In this document: piece by piece, positions 16,746 through 25,659 of the stretch | Layout of the letters: each line of letters begins with the position of its first letter | How positions within the stretch are numbered: position 1 is the first letter of the stretch | Assembly: GCF_009909195.1 (NCBI RefSeq) | Contig: NZ_JAAAMU010000006.1 | Coordinates: 434,001 to 498,000, forward strand | Direction of reading: 5' to 3' | DNA length: 64,000 nt | Origin: Paenibacillus sacheonensis | GTDB lineage: Bacteria; Bacillota; Bacilli; Paenibacillales; Paenibacillaceae | The notes under the pieces: model-generated | Seen by the model: only the letters and a program-made list of their open reading frames with translations | What the model was told of the DNA's origin: nothing | Database searches by the model: none | Translations under genes and position numbers: made by a program

Positions 16746-17894
16746 TCAATTAACGGGCTTCGGAATATTGTACTCGTCATACCGGAAATCATGGTCGCTT
16801 AGAATGAAATATTCGATCCGATCCGGGTTAGACTCGTAAGCTATGAAGCTGAGCGCGAATCGCTCGTTATGCCAAAACCGCTGATCAAATGCTTTGTACA
16901 TACTCATGGCTTGCAGCCCGCCGCCAATCCATTCGAAGTTGTAATCGAGCCCCGACGGCTCGCTGGAGGTAGGCTGGCCGTATGCGCGTACGACTGCTGT
17001 CCGATCCGCCGGCATGCTTAGTCCCCTATTGGTTGCCGTCTGCGGATTGGTGGATGGATCGACTAAAATAGCCGCCACGACATCCTTGCGATAATAGACG
17101 GAGACGGTATCGTACGCGTCCATAATGACGGAGGAGTAGTATAGGTGACCGTCCGGTTTTCCGCAGCGTTTCTCTACCTCTTCACGCGTCATCCCCAAGG
17201 ATATTCGTTTATCGTCTCCGCTCTTAATGCCGGTTATATCCGCCTCGGAGAAGATCGGCCTGGTGGGGTCGGGTTTCGTGAGCCGATCCTCCATAGCCTG
17301 CGTAAAAGCAGCCTGCACAACCTCAAACCCCGACACATTGCCGGACGAACGAATGAAGACGCGTAACGTATAAATATCCGCCCGACTGCTGGCCGCGCCT
17401 TGAATGGCCTTCCCGTAGAGCTGCTTCAGCTTGCCGCTTGCCAACTGAAAGACGTATTCCCGGCTCCCGCTCGTTTTTTGCGTCGGCTGACCGATCTTAT
17501 CCATTACCTTCTGCCATGGGGTCCCGAACTTGAATTGACCATTTAATGATATCTCATAGCCAGTCGCGGAAATGGAGGCTGCCCTGCCGTTTAAATAGCC
17601 GACAAATACGACATACGTCTTTCCGTAGGCGTAGCCTTTAAAATACGTGGATTCACTCTCGACCGGTTCTCCCAGCAGTCGGTCGATCTGCTGCTTGGTC
17701 ATTCCGAGGCGAAGCATGACCGGCTTATTGTCGTTCATGACCTGGATGGATAAATACGGGTGTTCGATAACCCCTTCGTTCACCGCATTCTTGCTGGCCT
17801 CGGCATAAGAAGAAGTTCCTATGGACGTACTAACACAGGCGCAGATGACGATTAACATGACTGTGAGCGCTCGTTTGCATAACCAATTCGACAT
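16746..17894 (-). CDS. secreted protein with four BamE/CAP-associated-like LGxP repeats
   Basis: A 382-residue protein with a signal peptide (cleavage near SSYAEA, residue ~31). Four copies of a short motif recur: LGMTKQQIDRLLGEP, GTPWQKVMDKIGQP, LGMTREEVEKRCGKP and PADRTAVVRAYGQP. This G-M-[ST]-x-x-x-[IV]-x-x-x-x-G-x-P pattern marks the SmpA/BamE fold and the CAP-associated N-terminal domains of YkwD-like Firmicute proteins; here no CAP domain follows. Exported; function unknown. The gene is monocistronic. Confidence 0.7.
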   Translation of the reverse strand: MSNWLCKRALTVMLIVICACVSTSIGTSSYAEASKNAVNEGVIEHPYLSIQVMNDNKPVMLRLGMTKQQIDRLLGEPVESESTYFKGYAYGKTYVVFVGYLNGRAASISATGYEISLNGQFKFGTPWQKVMDKIGQPTQKTSGSREYVFQLASGKLKQLYGKAIQGAASSRADIYTLRVFIRSSGNVSGFEVVQAAFTQAMEDRLTKPDPTRPIFSEADITGIKSGDDKRISLGMTREEVEKRCGKPDGHLYYSSVIMDAYDTVSVYYRKDVVAAILVDPSTNPQTATNRGLSMPADRTAVVRAYGQPTSSEPSGLDYNFEWIGGGLQAMSMYKAFDQRFWHNERFALSFIAYESNPDRIEYFILSDHDFRYDEYNIPKPVN

Positions 17895-18025
17895 TTTCCG
17901 TCCTCGCTTTATCCTAATCTACTAAGATGAACGCATTTGTTTCCATCATACCAATATCTGTAATGTCACTAAAGCAGTTATGGACAAATAGAGCTCCTGG
18001 AAGTCGCGGAACGCTGAAATCGGCA

Positions 18026-18060
18026 ACAGAGACGGCCCTGTCGCACTGGGCCGTCTCTGT
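18026..18060 (-). terminator. terminator of the PhyH-like gene
   Basis: A 13-bp perfect stem (ACAGAGACGGCCC with GGGCCGTCTCTGT, 9-nt loop) 26 bp after the stop; the T tail is weak. Confidence 0.6.
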
Positions 18061-18086
18061 TAGGGGCATAAACACTGTTCGCCGTA

Positions 18087-18956
18087 TTACCCCTCATGCT
18101 CCGGCCGCCCGGCCAGCCAATCCTCGAGCGTCGCCACGCGTTCCGGGAACTTGCTGCTGTGCGCCAGGAAGCCGACGCCGTGCTGCGGCATCGGGTCTTG
18201 ATCCGTCGGCTGGTAGCGCAGATCGACGCTCCAGCGCACATGGTCGGAGTTATTCGGCGTCGACATATGGAGCAGCCGGTCGTTGAACAGAATGGCCGTG
18301 CCGGCCTTGACCGGCAGCGCGACCGTCGGCCGCTTGCCCAGCTGGCTCTCGTGCAGCGCCGTATAGCCCGTACCGCTGTACGTCTCGGCATGCCATTCCA
18401 GCAGCTTCTTGTTCTGCGAGCGCGGCTTGATATGCAGGCAGCCGTTCTCCAAGGTAGCGTCCACGAAGGAGATCCATACCGTGATCACGGGATTCGCGTT
18501 CGCATCCGGCCAATAGGATTTGTCCTGATGCCAAGGCACCGCGCCGGCCGCGACTCCGGGCACCTTCGGGCGCACGTTGTAGACGGGACTGGAGAAGATC
18601 TCGTCGCCGATCAGCGACTCGACCGCATCCAAAATCTTCGGATTGCTCATCAAATGGTAATAGCCCTCGATCCGGTCCCGCCAGCCGCGTCCGTATTTCA
18701 GGAAGTCCTTGTCCGTCAAGCCCGAGAACAGCTTCGCAAGGCGGTATTGAAACGGCTCGCCTTCCAGCTTGTCCTGGACCAGTCCGCCTTCGTACAGCTC
18801 GTTCGCGATCATCGTTACTTTCTCCGACATCGCCCGGCGCGGCGCCTCCATATCTTGGTCGTCCAGCAAATCCTCCAGCACCAGGTACCCTTCCCGGTTA
18901 TATTGCTCCAGCTGTTCCTTCGTCAGGCTTCCCGGCCGTTCCGTATTCGTCGTCAT
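18087..18956 (-). CDS. phytanoyl-CoA dioxygenase (PhyH) family Fe(II)/2-oxoglutarate oxygenase
   Basis: A 289-residue cytoplasmic oxygenase. The iron ligands are visible as H143-x-D145 (WHQDKSYW) and H230 (RLLHMSTPNNS), and Arg241 (HVRWSVDLRYQ) is placed to bind 2-oxoglutarate. The ATG at 18956 follows GGAGGCGG; the frame is open 23 codons further but starts in a low-complexity Gly/Ala run. Bacterial members hydroxylate varied small molecules, so no substrate is assigned. Flanked by repeat copy A3 upstream and its own terminator downstream. Confidence 0.88.
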   Translation of the reverse strand: MTTNTERPGSLTKEQLEQYNREGYLVLEDLLDDQDMEAPRRAMSEKVTMIANELYEGGLVQDKLEGEPFQYRLAKLFSGLTDKDFLKYGRGWRDRIEGYYHLMSNPKILDAVESLIGDEIFSSPVYNVRPKVPGVAAGAVPWHQDKSYWPDANANPVITVWISFVDATLENGCLHIKPRSQNKKLLEWHAETYSGTGYTALHESQLGKRPTVALPVKAGTAILFNDRLLHMSTPNNSDHVRWSVDLRYQPTDQDPMPQHGVGFLAHSSKFPERVATLEDWLAGRPEHEG

Positions 18957-19133
18957 TATTCCGCCTCCAGCGCAATCGATGTTCGTTCCGGCGGATCCCG
19001 CAGATCCGTCCGCAGGGTTCGCCATCCTTCTTGGTTCAATGGTTCGCCCGCATCCTCCTCGATTCCTGCAAGCGCTTTAATTTCTTTTTGCCGTCTACTT
19101 GCAATCGCAACCTTCAAGGCGGCATCGCATAAT

Positions 19134-19429
19134 CCTAACGATTGTCAGCGCCGCTAATTCTCAAAAAATACGGTTAAATTAATTGCTAACGATTCTGACA
19201 GACGTTATTTCGCGGATAGAAGCTGTTTTCCATGGGGGAATCGCGAAATAAGGCTCCTGACAATCATTAGCGATAGAAAATGGGCTTTTGGAGCCGATTA
19301 AGCTTCCGTACAACCGTTAGCTGCAAGGAGATTAGGCTTATTGCCGCAAACGTGACGGTAATAGCTTGCGTCGGCAAGCACCAGCCCCAATAACGTTTCG
19401 CGATTTTGATTCTCTCGACATTCCAAAAA
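19134..19429 (+). repeat. dispersed intergenic repeat family A, copy 3 (~295 bp)
   Basis: Aligns over its full length with copy 2 at 9024, in the same orientation and block order (see that entry), with point changes and short indels. It ends where the terminator of the SLH gene begins. The stretch 18957-19133 before it holds no gene. Confidence 0.75.
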
Positions 19430-19461
19430 TCGCCTCCCATCCGAGGGATGGGAGGCGATTG
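19428..19461 (-). terminator. terminator of the carbohydrate operon
   Basis: ATCGCCTCCCATCC with GGATGGGAGGCGAT forms a 14-bp perfect stem, followed on the minus strand by TTTTTGG, 35 bp after the SLH gene stop. Confidence 0.85.
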
Positions 19462-19495
19462 GAGGCGATTGAAATGCATTTATACGAGAATACGA

Positions 19496-22400
19496 TTATT
19501 CCGTCACGCGTTCATAGAGCCGGTAGAGCAGTACTGCGCTCTCCGCGCGTGTCAGGCTTCCCAGCGGGTTCAGCTGCCCGGCGCTGCCCTGCAGCAAGCC
19601 TGCAGCCACGAGCGCTTCGACGCCGGAACGGGCATAACCCGCGACCTTGCCCGCATCGGCGAAGCCGGACAGCGAAGCTTCCGTCCCTGCCGGAAGCTGC
19701 TTGCCCGCGGCGCGATAAGCCCGCTCGATCAGGACGGCGGCATCCTGCCTGCTGATCTGCGCTTCGGGATGGAAGCGGCCATCGTCCGAACCTAGCGCGA
19801 TGCCGAGCGATTGCGCGATTCGAGCCGCGTCCCCGTAATACGCGCCGGCAGGCACGTCAGGGAATGCTGCGGCGCTTGCGTTGCTGCCGGAAGCTGCTTC
19901 CAGGCCCAGCGTCCGGACGAGGAGCAGGAGGAAATCCGCCCGCGTGACCGGCTTGCCGGGCGCGAATGCCGTCTTGGTAATTCCTTGGATAATGCCTTTT
20001 GCCGCCAAGGCTTCGATCGCCTCGCGCGCCCACGGCACGTTCTTCAGGTCGCCGAATGCGGCTTGGTCATAAGCGACCGCATACGTGCTGAAGTGCGTCG
20101 TCGTGAACGTCATTCCCTTTGCGGCCGCGTCGTACTTACCGCCGATTACAGGCGTGGCCTGCCCGTTGCCGTCGATATACCACACGCTCAGCGCTCCCGG
20201 GTTCGCCGCCTCTTGCGCGGTCGGTACATACGGGATGGAGACCTCGGCCGGCGCGCTGCCGTTGGACCAAGCAATCGGCTTGCCGCCGGACAAGACGGAC
20301 AATTCGACGGCGGGACGATCGCCGATCGCATGCGCGATTTCTTTGCTCCACTTGCTGCCGTCCGCATCTTGAAGAACGAACGTGATTGTGTCGCCCGCCG
20401 GTTTCTGCGAATCGGCGAACATAGCGCCGGATACTCGGATGATGCCTTTCGGCGTCTCGATTTCGAGAATACGCTTCGGATCGCCGTTGAATGCCGAACT
20501 TGGCCATTCGATCGCATACCCCGCCGCGTTCGGCAAAGCCGATACAACCCCGCGAACATGCGTCTTGCCGTCCTGCCCCGGCTTCGCATCCGCGAATGCC
20601 TGCTTAAGGAGCGCCGGATCGACGACCGCGCGAGCCAGCCGGCTTGCCGTGTCGAATACGGGAATCAATGGAAGGACGGGGGTGCCGTTGTCGTTCGTCG
20701 TCCCCGTACCGCCGGAACCGGAGCCGACGCCGCCATTTCCGCCATTGTTTCCATTATTACCGTTGTTATTTCCATTGTTGCCGTTATCGGAGCCGATCGC
20801 ATCCAGCTGTCCCTTCAGCGCGGTCCGCTCAGCGCCTTCCGGCAGCAGATTGACGAAGTTGCGCGCCGCGTCGATCGACGTGACATCCTTCTTCGTCTTC
20901 GCTTGATTCACCGCCGCGGTCGCAGCCGGGAGCGAATAGTCGGAGAAAGGCGCATCCAACAGCACCAAATCCCCGTACAGCGTGAAATCCTTGCTCGTGC
21001 CGATGCCTTGATTGTATTCCATGAACCCGGCGCGTCCCGCCCCGTCGTTCTCGTTCATCAGAAGCGAGAATCCCAGCAGCGCTTCGCCCGGCGTGAACGC
21101 CGTTCCTTCGCCGTGCAGCAGATTGAACGGAAGCGCGATGGCATAGTGCGTGACATGGTGCTCTTCGTCGCGCGTAATCGCCGCGTCCGCGGCGTCAAGC
21201 GCTCCGGTCGCGAGGCCGGCAGGCGCTTTCCAGCGCCATTTGGTGATGGAGCCGTCATTGTTCAGCGCGAAGCCCAGCTCGCTGACGTTCGTACTGGCCG
21301 CTCCGTCCCCGCGGGACAGATCGAGGCCGATCTGAATGCTGTCTCCCTGCCAGATGTCCACGCCGGAGAAGCTCTGCTCCTGCACGTCGTCGGTGACGTC
21401 CACGTTCACGTAGAGCTTCTGGTCGTCCCACGTGACGTTCGCCTTGGCGCTCAAGCCTTCGGGCCCGCCCCAGACGCCGCCCGCAAATTCATCCAGCGCG
21501 GAGATGTCGATGGCCGGCACGCCGGCCTCTCCCGCTTCCGCATCCGCGCGGCTCGCGAACGACTGCCCGAGCTTTACCGATGCCAAGTAAGAGGCGCCGT
21601 TGTCGAGCGTAACCTTATACTTGAGCGAGTCCGCGGCCATGCTAGGCAGGTCGATCGCCATCGATTCGCCGTAGGCGATGCCCGCGAAACGAACGGGAAC
21701 CATCTTGGCCGCATAGGGCGTCGGCTGCTGCATTTCGATCCTGCCGCCAAGCGGCTGCGAATCCGAGACATTGGTCAGCGTCAGCGTCGCGCCCGCTCTG
21801 TCCGGATGCGCCGGATCCAGCGGGAATCGTTCCAGCTGAAGCGCGATCGGAACCAGGTTCGTGCCGCTGACCTTGATGCCTGCTTCGTTCACGAGCTGCA
21901 AGCCGCCTTTGAACAAGTTGTTCGTCAGCACCAGCTTGTCGATCCCTTCCCCGGCGTACACATGCGTCGTCCGAGGCTGCTGGAAATAGGAATCGTAGAG
22001 CGCGATGTCGCCGCCGAGGGCGTTGATGCCCTTCTCCCCGACATTGGTCAGGTTGGTCTGCTGAATGTTCAGCTTCCCGCCGTAGATATCGAACGACCGC
22101 GTCGTATCGCCCCACATCGAGCTGTTGTACATCGTTGCCTTCGAATCGAATGCCTCGCCGAGCGTGACGTAGACTTTGTCCGTCGTGCTGAGCGAGACAA
22201 GCTCGGTGTTGATCATCGCGATGCCCGCCGGGCCCGCGCCTTCCAGATAGGCGCCCTTCTTGCTGCCGTCCGTGCCGTGTCCGATGACGACCGCTTCCGG
22301 TCCGCCTTCTCCCTGCTTGACGAAATGAATGCCGTACTGGGAGCCGTACACGAAGGTGTTGAACACCGTTTCATTATGGACATCCCCGATGCGGAACGCG

Positions 22401-25400
22401 TCCAGATGGTCTTTCTGGTAGCTCCACACTTGATTGAAATCCGCATCCGTCGAAGGGTGATTGATGTAGTTGTTGCGTCCGTAATAATGCGGATTGAACT
22501 GCACGTTCCGCATGAAACCGTCCGAAGCGCCGCCGCCGAGGAAAATCCCCTCCTTGAGCGGGGAGCCCGCCACGTAATCGATGTAGTGGCCGCTCGTATC
22601 GTACGTGCCGAAATCGATGCCTTGATACGAATTGATCAAGGTCGTATCGATGGCGTAAACGCCGTGTCCCTGTCCTTGGATCGTCCAGGCGTAAGGCTTC
22701 ACGTCGTTCCAGTCCTGCTCGTCGTAATAGACGGACAACCCGCGCGTTCCCGCGTTCGCCTGGAGCGTGATGAGCGCCGGCGTATCCGCGCCCGGATTCT
22801 CGCCGTACGTCGTGAACAGCACGGTTCCGCCGCCGATCGTATGATGCGGCACGTCCCACGAGCCTCTCAGCTCGACGCCGGACGGTACGCCGATCGGCGA
22901 ATCCACGCGATACGTGCCTGCCGGCAAATAGACCGTTCCGCCGCCGGCTGCCGAGGCTGCGTCAAGCGCGGACTGAATGGCGGCCGAAGCGTCGCTCCCT
23001 CCGTTGCGGTCAGCGCCGTACGGCTCCGCGGTGACGTCGAACAATCCGCCGGATGCCGGCTTCGGTTCGGTCGCCGCATCGGTGCCGCCGACATTCGGCA
23101 AGGCCTCGATCGCATAGCGATCATCCTGCGTGACGTTCACCTCCGCGCCGTCGCTGTCGTCCTTCACTTGCAGGCTGCCCTCGAAGCCGGCGTTCACGGC
23201 ATTGACCGTCTGCACCGCGCCGCTCAGCTTCACCTGATTCGCCGCCGAGGCGAATTCCGACTGCCCCAGCGTCAACGAACCGCTGGACATGTCGATCGCA
23301 TAGCCGCCCGCGGCCGCGTCCCAATTCTCGAAATGGCTGTTCTCGAAGGACAGCACGCCGCTGCCTTCGCTCTTGACCGAGGTAAGCGGCGTGCCGCCGA
23401 CCGTCACCGTGTTGAACTGCACGATGGAATGGAAGCCCGGGGTGGCGTAGATCGCGACCGGCGCTTCGCCCTCGCTCGCCTTGAAGCTGCTGTCCGTGAT
23501 GAGCAGGCCGAAATCGTTGACGCCTTCGATCTTCAGGGCCACGTTGCAGTGCTCGATATGCACGCGGTACATCTGGGCGTTTGCCGTCTCCAGCGAATCG
23601 GTCCGCGTCGTGACGCGCATGCCCGTTTTGTACCCCGAGATCCAGATGTTCGACATATACTCCCAGTCCGAGCGTCCCATGACGATGCCTTCGGCGTTCG
23701 CCGTCGTGTAAGCGAACGCGGCATCCGCAGTCGGAGCGCCCGCAAGGCCGGAACCGGACCAGTACGAAGGCGCGAGATGGATGCCTTCCAAGCGTCCGAT
23801 ATCGGTCGTATAGTCGAGGAAAATTCCCGTGTGAAGGACCGTGCCGTACAGATTCTTCACGTCGTGCAGCTCGTTCCACACCGGCCCGATCTTGATGCCG
23901 TTATAAGCGTTGACGAGCGTGATGTTCTCCATCGTCGCGCTATCGCCCGACAATTGCTCGAATGTCCACGGATACGCCACCGGATCCGTCAAGGACTGCT
24001 CCGGATACCAGACGGACAGATTCGTCGCGCCGCTGACCGGCGACAGCTGAATGAAGCTCGTGCCGTCCGCTTGCCCGCGACCCCCGAACGATTCCAACAC
24101 CGTGCCCGTTACCGCGCCGCCCTTGTCGTCCGGACTTGCCCAGTCGCCCCGCAAGGTAACGCCCGTCGGAACGGTCAAGCTTCCGTTCAGCCTGTAGCGG
24201 CCTGCCGGCGCGAATACGACGCCGCCGCCATTATTGCCTGCCGCCGTCAGCGCCGACTGGATGGCCGCCGTGTCGTCGGTCGTTCCGTCCGCTTTCGCGC
24301 CGAAATCCAGCACGCTAAAGTCCGCGATGACGATATCGGACGTCGGATTCTCCGTCGTATACACCTTCGTCTGCGCGGCCGTCTCGTGCCGTTCCGTCTT
24401 GCTGACCGTGACGGACGCAACCGTCAGATCCGGGTTGTTCTCGGGATTGCCGCCGCCGCTGATGCCGATGCGGAAGTCCGAGCCGTTCGCGCGGTTGGCG
24501 AATTTGGCGTCGCTCAGCTTGAACGTATGCGTCTTCCACTGGCCCGAATCCTTGTACGTGAAAAGCGCACTGTCCTTGAACGGTGCGGACAAGGCATCGT
24601 ATTGCAGCACGAAGCTGCCGCTGCCTTGGTCCAGATATTCCACCGTCACGTAGACATCCTGGTTCTCGCTGTCGAAGATATAGCCGTCGTCCACGTTCAA
24701 GTACAGATACAAGGTACGGTCTCCGGCCGCCGCCTTGTTCGTCTTCCAATAGCCTTTGCCGGCCAGCGAGCCCTTCACGAGCCCGTCCGGATTGTCCCCG
24801 GCGTGCGCCGTGATGCCCTGCTCGATCGGCGACTCGCCGAATAGGATGCTGGCTTGATCCGCAGGTGCGGCCTTCAGCGTCTTGGTCACGGTGACCTTCG
24901 CGAGCGACAGATCGGCATTGCTTGCCCAGCTGGCGCCGCCGCCCTCGATGCCGAGACGAAAATCCCCGCCGCCGGTGCGGTTCGCGAAGTTCGCGTCGGT
25001 CAGCGCATACGTATGCGTCTGCCAGCTGCCCGTGCTGCCGTACGTGAACAACGGCGCGTCCTTGAAGCTGTTGTTCGCGCCTTGCGCGTCGTACTGCAGC
25101 ACCATTTTGCCGCTGCCCGCGTCGTAATAATCGACTGCGACGCTCACGTCGTAGTTGGCGATGTTTTCGGTGAAGCCGTCGTCCACGTCGAAGTAGAAGT
25201 AGATGATGCGCGAGGCTTCATCCGCCGCCTTATTCGTTTTCCAGTACGCGCGGCCGTCCTGTTCGCCCGTCTGCAGACCGGACGATCCGTCGCCCGCCCG
25301 TGCCGTCATGCCATTCTCGACCGGCGCCGCGCCAAGCTCGATGCTGACGCTCTCCGGGTCACCCGCCGCTGCCGCGGCCCGGTTCGGCGCCCATTGCAAA

Positions 25401-25477
25401 CCCATCGCCAGCAATGACAAAGCAACCGTACAAGCTAACCACGTACGAATCCGATTCCTTATGCGATTGGAAACCAA
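19496..25477 (-). CDS. SLH-anchored double beta-helix (pectate lyase superfamily) surface protein with CBM9-like domain
   Basis: A 1993-residue exported protein. Signal peptide ~1-38; two ~155-residue beta-sandwich repeats (42-200 and 208-360, shared LQYDA and THT/FANR motifs); a Pectate_lyase_3-type beta-helix from ~388 (FGAKADGTTDDTAAIQ) and a second from ~812 (YGADRNGGSDASAAIQ); a CBM9-like domain ~1326-1506 (WDDQKLYVNVDVTDD); a Gly/Asn linker ~1563-1592; and three SLH motifs ~1809-1993 that bind pyruvylated cell-wall polymer. The start is TTG at 25477, 8 nt after AGGAGG. The beta-helices of this superfamily bind or cleave polysaccharides; catalytic residues cannot be assigned. It is the last gene of the sugar-uptake locus, so it probably processes the imported glycan at the cell surface. 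Confidence 0.88.
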   Translation of the reverse strand: MVSNRIRNRIRTWLACTVALSLLAMGLQWAPNRAAAAAGDPESVSIELGAAPVENGMTARAGDGSSGLQTGEQDGRAYWKTNKAADEASRIIYFYFDVDDGFTENIANYDVSVAVDYYDAGSGKMVLQYDAQGANNSFKDAPLFTYGSTGSWQTHTYALTDANFANRTGGGDFRLGIEGGGASWASNADLSLAKVTVTKTLKAAPADQASILFGESPIEQGITAHAGDNPDGLVKGSLAGKGYWKTNKAAAGDRTLYLYLNVDDGYIFDSENQDVYVTVEYLDQGSGSFVLQYDALSAPFKDSALFTYKDSGQWKTHTFKLSDAKFANRANGSDFRIGISGGGNPENNPDLTVASVTVSKTERHETAAQTKVYTTENPTSDIVIADFSVLDFGAKADGTTDDTAAIQSALTAAGNNGGGVVFAPAGRYRLNGSLTVPTGVTLRGDWASPDDKGGAVTGTVLESFGGRGQADGTSFIQLSPVSGATNLSVWYPEQSLTDPVAYPWTFEQLSGDSATMENITLVNAYNGIKIGPVWNELHDVKNLYGTVLHTGIFLDYTTDIGRLEGIHLAPSYWSGSGLAGAPTADAAFAYTTANAEGIVMGRSDWEYMSNIWISGYKTGMRVTTRTDSLETANAQMYRVHIEHCNVALKIEGVNDFGLLITDSSFKASEGEAPVAIYATPGFHSIVQFNTVTVGGTPLTSVKSEGSGVLSFENSHFENWDAAAGGYAIDMSSGSLTLGQSEFASAANQVKLSGAVQTVNAVNAGFEGSLQVKDDSDGAEVNVTQDDRYAIEALPNVGGTDAATEPKPASGGLFDVTAEPYGADRNGGSDASAAIQSALDAASAAGGGTVYLPAGTYRVDSPIGVPSGVELRGSWDVPHHTIGGGTVLFTTYGENPGADTPALITLQANAGTRGLSVYYDEQDWNDVKPYAWTIQGQGHGVYAIDTTLINSYQGIDFGTYDTSGHYIDYVAGSPLKEGIFLGGGASDGFMRNVQFNPHYYGRNNYINHPSTDADFNQVWSYQKDHLDAFRIGDVHNETVFNTFVYGSQYGIHFVKQGEGGPEAVVIGHGTDGSKKGAYLEGAGPAGIAMINTELVSLSTTDKVYVTLGEAFDSKATMYNSSMWGDTTRSFDIYGGKLNIQQTNLTNVGEKGINALGGDIALYDSYFQQPRTTHVYAGEGIDKLVLTNNLFKGGLQLVNEAGIKVSGTNLVPIALQLERFPLDPAHPDRAGATLTLTNVSDSQPLGGRIEMQQPTPYAAKMVPVRFAGIAYGESMAIDLPSMAADSLKYKVTLDNGASYLASVKLGQSFASRADAEAGEAGVPAIDISALDEFAGGVWGGPEGLSAKANVTWDDQKLYVNVDVTDDVQEQSFSGVDIWQGDSIQIGLDLSRGDGAASTNVSELGFALNNDGSITKWRWKAPAGLATGALDAADAAITRDEEHHVTHYAIALPFNLLHGEGTAFTPGEALLGFSLLMNENDGAGRAGFMEYNQGIGTSKDFTLYGDLVLLDAPFSDYSLPAATAAVNQAKTKKDVTSIDAARNFVNLLPEGAERTALKGQLDAIGSDNGNNGNNNGNNGNNGGNGGVGSGSGGTGTTNDNGTPVLPLIPVFDTASRLARAVVDPALLKQAFADAKPGQDGKTHVRGVVSALPNAAGYAIEWPSSAFNGDPKRILEIETPKGIIRVSGAMFADSQKPAGDTITFVLQDADGSKWSKEIAHAIGDRPAVELSVLSGGKPIAWSNGSAPAEVSIPYVPTAQEAANPGALSVWYIDGNGQATPVIGGKYDAAAKGMTFTTTHFSTYAVAYDQAAFGDLKNVPWAREAIEALAAKGIIQGITKTAFAPGKPVTRADFLLLLVRTLGLEAASGSNASAAAFPDVPAGAYYGDAARIAQSLGIALGSDDGRFHPEAQISRQDAAVLIERAYRAAGKQLPAGTEASLSGFADAGKVAGYARSGVEALVAAGLLQGSAGQLNPLGSLTRAESAVLLYRLYERVTE

Positions 25478-25511
25478 TTATTCGTCCTCCTCGTTGTCGG
25501 AAAATGAGACA

Positions 25512-25568
25512 GCAAAGCCGCCCCTCGTCGGCTGGACCGAATCATGCTGTCGGCAGGGGCGGCTTGCT
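25512..25568 (-). terminator. possible terminator or attenuator between binding-protein and SLH genes
   Basis: AGCCGCCCCT and AGGGGCGGCT pair across a ~28-nt loop in the 182-bp gap between the two genes. It may cut transcription partly after the binding-protein gene. Confidence 0.4.
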
Positions 25569-25659
25569 CTCTGGATGCTTATGCGAACTTATGGTTTGAA
25601 TGAATGCTGAGCTGCTTTTGCTTATGTTTTTTCTGGCCGTTTTCGGCCCGGTCCTGGTC

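Noticed and set aside
19811-24844. 1677-codon open frame on the plus strand
   Set aside because: It is the antisense shadow of the high-GC SLH gene; the product is an Arg-rich, domainless sequence while the minus frame has clear signal peptide, beta-helix and SLH domains.
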